Source of the DNA: an uncultured Bacteroidales bacterium
GTDB lineage: Bacteria > Bacteroidota > Bacteroidia > Bacteroidales > Muribaculaceae
NCBI GenBank assembly: GCA_946412245.1
Contig: CAMKGM010000018.1
Coordinates: 1 to 45,168 of the forward strand
Direction of reading: 5' to 3'
Length of the DNA stretch: 45,168 nt
Shown piece after piece: positions 41,462 to 45,168 of this stretch. Position 1 is the stretch's first letter. Each line of letters begins with the position of its first letter. The notes below the pieces were generated by a model. That model did no database searches, was not told where the DNA came from, and worked only from the letters and a program-made list of their open reading frames with translations. A program made the translations under genes and the position numbers.

Positions 41462-42070
41462 ATGGCAAGATACACAGGTCCAAAATCTAAAATTGCTCGT
41501 AAACTGGGTGAACCCATTTATGGTGAAGATAAAGTTCTCGCACGCAAGAACTATCCTCCCGGCCAGCAAGGTGCTAACCGTCGCCGCAAACTCTCTGAGT
41601 ACGGTACTCAGCTCCGCGAGAAGCAAAAAGCTAAGTACACCTATGGTGTCCTCGAACGCCAGTTCCGTAACATGTTCAACAAGGCCGCTTCTATGAAGGG
41701 CGTTACCGGTGAGGTGCTCCTGCAACTCCTTGAGTCTAGACTCGACAATATGGTCTATCGACTCGGTATCGCTCCCACACGCGCTGCTGCGCGTCAGCTC
41801 GTGCTGCACCGTCACATCACCGTCGACGGACAGGTTGTCAACATCGCTTCTTATCATGTCATGCCCGGACAACTCGTCGCAGTTCGTGAGAAATCTAAGT
41901 CGCTTGAGGTCATTCAAGATGCACTCGCTGGCTTCAACCACAGCAAGTATCCTTGGATTGAATGGGACGAGAACGCTAAGGGTGGCAAAATGATCAACCT
42001 CCCCGTTCGCGAAGACATCCCTGAAAACATTAAGGAACAACTGATCGTCGAATTGTATTCAAAACAATAA
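41462..42070 (+). CDS. rpsD: Ribosomal protein S4 (uS4)
   Basis: 30S assembly initiator and, in E. coli, repressor of the alpha operon; 202 residues. The N-terminal region has no Cys cluster (zinc-free form). The S4 domain block is [31 protein letters not shown]. It follows the long structured gap and precedes rpoA by 12 bp. Confidence 0.98.
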   Translation: MARYTGPKSKIARKLGEPIYGEDKVLARKNYPPGQQGANRRRKLSEYGTQLREKQKAKYTYGVLERQFRNMFNKAASMKGVTGEVLLQLLESRLDNMVYRLGIAPTRAAARQLVLHRHITVDGQVVNIASYHVMPGQLVAVREKSKSLEVIQDALAGFNHSKYPWIEWDENAKGGKMINLPVREDIPENIKEQLIVELYSKQ

Positions 42071-42082
42071 AAATTTACATCC

Positions 42083-43075
42083 ATGGCTATTTTAGCATTT
42101 CAGAAACCCGACAAAGTTTTAATGTTGGAAGCCGACAATACCTTCGGCAAATTCGAGTTCCGTCCTCTCGAACCCGGCTATGGTGTCACCATCGGCAATG
42201 CGCTGCGTCGCATTCTCCTCTCGTCGCTTGAGGGATATGCAATCTGCAACATTCGCATCGATGGCGTTAGGCACGAGTTTGCTACCATCCCAGGGGTCAA
42301 GGAAGACGTTACTAACGTGATTCTTAACCTTAAGAAGGTCCGATTGAAACGCGTCGTCGATGAAACCGAATCTGAAAAGGCTACTGTCAAGGTTTCAGGC
42401 CAGGATGTGTTTAAAGCCGGTGATATTGGTAAAGTTCTCAATGGCTTTGAGGTCCTTAACCCCGATCTCGAGATTTGTCACCTTGACCCCAAGGCTGGAT
42501 TCCAGCTCGACATCACTATCAACAAAGGTCGTGGCTATGTTCCCGCCGACGAGAACCGAAATCCTAACGATGCTATCGATGTCATCGCTATTGACTCAAT
42601 TTATACGCCCATCATCAATGTCAAGTATGCCATTGAAAACTGGCGCGTTGAGCAAAAAACCGACTACGAGAAACTTGTTCTTGAAATTACAACCGATGGT
42701 TCCATCCATCCCAAGGAGGCTCTCAAAGAGGCCGCTAAAATCCTCATTCAGCACTTCATGCTCTTCAGCGACGAGAAAATCGCTCTCGACATCACTGAAC
42801 CCGACGAGAATGAAGTCTTTGACGAAGAAGTTCTCCACATGCGACAGCTTCTCAAATCTAAGCTCGTCGACATGGACCTCAGCGTCAGGGCCCTCAACTG
42901 CCTCAAGTCGGCCGAGGTCGAGACCCTTGGTGAACTCGTTGTCTTCAACAAGACCGACCTGCTCAAGTTCCGTAACTTTGGCAAGAAGTCGCTCACTGAG
43001 CTCGAAGAACTCCTCGGTAATCTCGGACTCTCCTTCGGCATGGATATTTCAAGGTATAAATTAGATAAAGAGTAA
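42083..43075 (+). CDS. rpoA: RNA polymerase alpha subunit
   Basis: Assembly platform of RNA polymerase, 330 residues. The N-terminal domain (to about 235) has [26 protein letters not shown]. The C-terminal domain (about 260-330) has [25 protein letters not shown] and [19 protein letters not shown] for activator and DNA contact. It is the likely partner of OmpR/PhoB-type activators in this genome. Confidence 0.98.
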   Translation: MAILAFQKPDKVLMLEADNTFGKFEFRPLEPGYGVTIGNALRRILLSSLEGYAICNIRIDGVRHEFATIPGVKEDVTNVILNLKKVRLKRVVDETESEKATVKVSGQDVFKAGDIGKVLNGFEVLNPDLEICHLDPKAGFQLDITINKGRGYVPADENRNPNDAIDVIAIDSIYTPIINVKYAIENWRVEQKTDYEKLVLEITTDGSIHPKEALKEAAKILIQHFMLFSDEKIALDITEPDENEVFDEEVLHMRQLLKSKLVDMDLSVRALNCLKSAEVETLGELVVFNKTDLLKFRNFGKKSLTELEELLGNLGLSFGMDISRYKLDKE

Positions 43076-43083
43076 TTTTAACG

Positions 43084-43566
43084 ATGAGACACAATAAAAA
43101 ATTCAATCATCTCGGCCGCAAGAAAGCGCATCGCGACGCTATGCTGGCTAACATGACAACATCACTCATTCTCCACAAGAGAATCATCACCACTGTCCCT
43201 AAAGCCAAGGCGCTCCGCATCTATGCTGAGCCCATCATCAATCGTGCTAAGACCGACGATACCGCTTCGCGACGCATCGTCTTCAAGCACCTGCAGAGCA
43301 AGGAAGCTGTTACTGAACTCTTCCAAAACATCTCGCAGAAGATTGCTGACCGTCCCGGTGGCTACACACGTATCCTCAAGCTCGGTAACCGTCTCGGCGA
43401 CGCCGCTAAGACTTGCTTCATCGAGCTCGTCGACTACAACGAGGCTATGCTTACCGACAAGAAGACTGAGGCTAAGAAAACTACACGCCGCAGTCGTCGT
43501 AAAGCTGCTCCCAAGGCTCAGGAAACTCCCGCTCAGGAAGCTCCTGCTGCCGAGGCTGCTGAGTGA
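43084..43566 (+). CDS. rplQ: Ribosomal protein L17 (bL17) with Ala/Pro/Glu-rich tail
   Basis: 50S protein near the tunnel exit; 160 residues against about 127 in E. coli. The core is [20 protein letters not shown] and [20 protein letters not shown]. The extra C-terminal 35 residues are a basic stretch ([14 protein letters not shown]), then a low-complexity Ala/Glu/Pro run. Last gene of the operon, 8 bp after rpoA. Confidence 0.97.
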   Translation: MRHNKKFNHLGRKKAHRDAMLANMTTSLILHKRIITTVPKAKALRIYAEPIINRAKTDDTASRRIVFKHLQSKEAVTELFQNISQKIADRPGGYTRILKLGNRLGDAAKTCFIELVDYNEAMLTDKKTEAKKTTRRSRRKAAPKAQETPAQEAPAAEAAE

Positions 43567-43612
43567 TGCATTGCTGAACGTTCGGCCCTTTCAGGGCAAC
43601 CCATACACACAA

Positions 43613-43647
43613 CAAGGGCAAAACACGGTTATCGTGCTTTGCCCTTG
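43613..43647. terminator. Terminator at the end of the ribosomal operon, shared with the convergent gene
   Basis: CAAGGGCAAA (43613-43622) pairs with TTTGCCCTTG (43638-43647). One A-C mismatch and CACG/CGTG then close a 5-nt loop. It lies between the convergent stops at 43566 and 43673, so it can serve both strands. Confidence 0.8.
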
Positions 43648-43672
43648 CTGTTCTCTTTGACATGAGCAAGAA

Positions 43673-44554
43673 TCAAGGCTTCATGCGCCACACCCTAATC
43701 CCTATGTTGTTCTTGCTGTTGCGCAACATCTGCTGCATATTCACCTTTTCCAGCTGCACCTGCTCGCCACGCATCGACGCGTCAAGCAAGTAAATCTCAC
43801 CCTTCTCATCCTTCTCAATAATCCCCATGTGCGAGATGTCAAGACCTTCCATCTTCGTCACCAGTCCCACAAAGTCGCCGCTCTTCACAGCCTCTTTCAC
43901 CTTCTTGGAACCCAAAATCTCTTTCCTGATATATGGGAAACGATGATTACGGAAACCCACTTCGCTGTTGCGAACACGCTCAAACGTCACACTGTCTTTC
44001 AACGCCGCGTAAGCATCCCGATGCGTACTCATGTAGTTGATATTCTTAATCTTATATTGCACGCCCTGAATGTCGGCAGTCACCTCATGCAGATTGCCGC
44101 GGCTACCATTGTCAATCGACCAGTCGCTAATGTAGTGTAGCCGTGAAGCGTAGCCATCCATCTTCCCGCCCCGGTAGCGCACATTCTCCAAATTGTTGGC
44201 ATAGTCACGCCACGAGTAGCGCCCATTCAGCGTCGTCCGAGCCAGTGCATACAGCGTTTCAACAAATGTCGTGCAGTCAAGCTCGTCAATGTTGATAGTC
44301 AGCATCTCGCTCTCACCCTCAAGCGTGTGCGCCACATATGGCCTCCCAAGCAACTGGTGACCATAGAAACTCACCAGCTCGTTCGGAGTCTCCAATCCAC
44401 TCTCATAGCCCTTTTTCAACAACTCAACAATCTCAGTCGTGTCGTTCGCGCAGTGAAAACGCATTTGCTGTTGAGGTGCGGCTTCAGCGCGCTGTGTGGT
44501 ACCCGTGTGACAGCTACTTGCCACAATCGCCAGGCACAGTATAATCTTCTTCAT
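43673..44554 (-). CDS. DUF1460 lipoprotein, N-acetylmuramoyl-L-alanine amidase-like
   Basis: A 293-residue lipoprotein of the DUF1460 family, an NlpC/P60-like fold annotated as amidase-like. The signal MKKIILCLAIVASSC ends in a lipobox Cys16. The likely catalytic Cys is in ELDCTTFVETLYALART, and the following Arg/Tyr-rich block and SHMGIIEKD with its His belong to the same core. The start at 44554 is chosen for the signal peptide and a GGAG 9 nt upstream; ATG 44560 is two codons earlier. The frame stays open upstream to 44971 through the 48-bp repeats, but that part is not believed to be translated. No consensus promoter was found. Confidence 0.85.
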   Translation of the reverse strand: MKKIILCLAIVASSCHTGTTQRAEAAPQQQMRFHCANDTTEIVELLKKGYESGLETPNELVSFYGHQLLGRPYVAHTLEGESEMLTINIDELDCTTFVETLYALARTTLNGRYSWRDYANNLENVRYRGGKMDGYASRLHYISDWSIDNGSRGNLHEVTADIQGVQYKIKNINYMSTHRDAYAALKDSVTFERVRNSEVGFRNHRFPYIRKEILGSKKVKEAVKSGDFVGLVTKMEGLDISHMGIIEKDEKGEIYLLDASMRGEQVQLEKVNMQQMLRNSKNNIGIRVWRMKP

Positions 44555-44712
44555 TGTCATTTTCTCCTTTATATATAATATATGTGTTTGCAAAGTTGCA
44601 AAAATTATTTCACACCACGAAATCCTCACACCCTTTTTTCTCACACTCCCCCTCATCCACGCTCGTCCCCCCCCTTCATCCACTTCATCACCCTCATCGA
44701 CTTTGCAGTGCC

Positions 44713-44904
44713 GCAGCTCCGTTAGGAGCGCCAAGCGAATAGCCACGAGTGATGTACCAAGTAGCTCCATTAGGAGCGCCAAGCAAATAGCCACGAGTGC
44801 AGCGCCATGCAGCTCCGTTAGGAGCGCCAAGCGAATAGCCACGAGTGCAGCACCATGCAGCTCCGTTAGGAGCGTTAAGCAAATAGGCAGGGGTGCAGCG
44901 AGCT
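44713..44904. repeat. 48-bp tandem repeat, about 3.8 copies
   Basis: Units at 44713-44760, 44761-44808, 44809-44856 and a degenerate fourth to about 44904. Each contains the small palindrome GCTCC-GTTA-GGAGC (ATTA in unit 2) and GCCAAGCGAATAGCCACGAG-like sequence. There are no unrelated spacers, so it is not a CRISPR. It lies upstream of the DUF1460 gene, in a stretch without genes (44561-45168). Confidence 0.85.
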
Positions 44905-44921
44905 TGCGAGCGAAACCCCTG
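44888..44921. repeat. Palindrome after the tandem repeat
   Basis: CAGGGGT (44888-44894) with ACCCCTG (44915-44921) around a 20-nt interior rich in GCGAGC. A Bacteroidales intergenic repeat type or terminator-like stem; no adjacent gene explains it. Confidence 0.55.
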
Positions 44922-44946
44922 TTTAACGCCACCCACTGACCCTTTA

Positions 44947-45037
44947 GCCCCGTCGGGGCGACACCTCGCATAGCACCCGCGAGGGTATCCTCTGAATGTC
45001 TCCCCTATGCTGCGACTCCCGTCGCAGCCCGCAGGGC
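44947..45037. repeat. Cluster of short GC-rich palindromes
   Basis: GCCCC-GTC-GGGGC (44947-44959), CTGCGAC-TCCC-GTCGCAG (45010-45027) and GCCC-GCA-GGGC (45027-45037) lie within 90 bp. They resemble dispersed REP-like units. No coding region is seen here. Confidence 0.6.
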
Positions 45038-45106
45038 ATCCAAAACACATTGTAAGATTTGTTCCGATTTGTATGATTTTGATAAACCGCTCACGCTCGG
45101 CAATCA

Positions 45107-45120
45107 GTGAGCAAGCTCAC
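45107..45120. repeat. Palindrome near the right edge
   Basis: GTGAGC-AA-GCTCAC. Nothing else is recognised from 45038 to the right edge apart from an 11-base repeat (AAACACATTGT) on either side. Confidence 0.5.
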
Positions 45121-45168
45121 ATTGCACTCGATAAATCGCATTTTATCTAAACACATTGTGGAGTTGAA

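Noticed and set aside
44713-44904. CRISPR array
   Set aside because: The 48-bp units are contiguous and have no variable spacers, and no cas gene is near.
44555-44971. In-frame N-terminal extension of the DUF1460 protein through the tandem repeats
   Set aside because: The signal peptide with lipobox begins at 44554 behind a good GGAG site, and the upstream part translates the 48-bp repeats.

Overview
The window reads as chromosomal DNA of a member of the order Bacteroidales. A gut commensal related to Muribaculaceae or Prevotellaceae is my best guess, inferred rather than proven. The reasons are: promoters of the Bacteroidetes form TTTG-N19-21-TAnnTTTG upstream of many genes, with few Shine-Dalgarno sites; secreted proteins with fibronectin-III, gingipain-type adhesin and dockerin modules; an alternative GlmU-like protein; a DUF1460 lipoprotein; and a ribosomal operon in the order usual for this phylum.

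Left part (1-10.2 kb): a leftward block of secreted proteins. It holds a gingipain-like adhesin (280-2250), then three proteins with nearly identical C-terminal dockerin-like domains: a protease-less Fn3/Ig protein (2495-4099), a C10 (streptopain-like) cysteine protease (4406-6823) and an M6 metalloprotease (6972-9533). A small outer-membrane beta-barrel protein (9716-10183) follows. Each gene has its own candidate promoter, and four of the five have an intrinsic terminator or a 3' hairpin with a terminator behind it. A fourth dockerin protein, another M6 protease, lies at 18421-20283.

10.3-12.2 kb: an AT-rich AbiEi/AbiEii toxin-antitoxin pair flanked by a perfect 33-bp direct repeat. One copy of the repeat is part of the terminator of the neighbouring L,D-transpeptidase gene, so this looks like a small acquired island.

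12.2-15.3 kb: a leftward envelope cluster: GlmU-like sugar nucleotidyltransferase/acetyltransferase, L,D-transpeptidase, double SH3 protein, second L,D-transpeptidase.

15.5-24.5 kb: a secreted protein; a Na/phosphate cotransporter with a Pho-box-like array (four ATTGT at exact 11-bp spacing) upstream; the second M6 protease; a divergent PhoB/PhoR-like two-component pair whose regulator mRNA looks leaderless; a 61-aa CxxC protein; and a tandem pair of unknown secreted paralogues.

24.6-43.6 kb: rfbC, then the fused str-S10-spc-alpha ribosomal superoperon: rpsL, rpsG, fusA, rpsJ, rplCDWB, rpsS, rplV, rpsC, rplP, rpmC, rpsQ, rplNXE, rpsNH, rplFR, rpsE, rpmD, rplO, secY, map, infA, rpmJ, rpsMKD, rpoA, rplQ. 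It starts at a clear promoter (25285-25316) and ends at a strong terminator (43613-43647). Three untranslated gaps (upstream of rpsL, rpsL-rpsG, rpsK-rpsD) are long and structured and could be autoregulatory leaders.

Right end: a convergent DUF1460 lipoprotein gene, then about 600 bp of non-coding DNA with a 48-bp tandem repeat and several palindromes. I saw no tRNA, rRNA, CRISPR, transposase or integrase.
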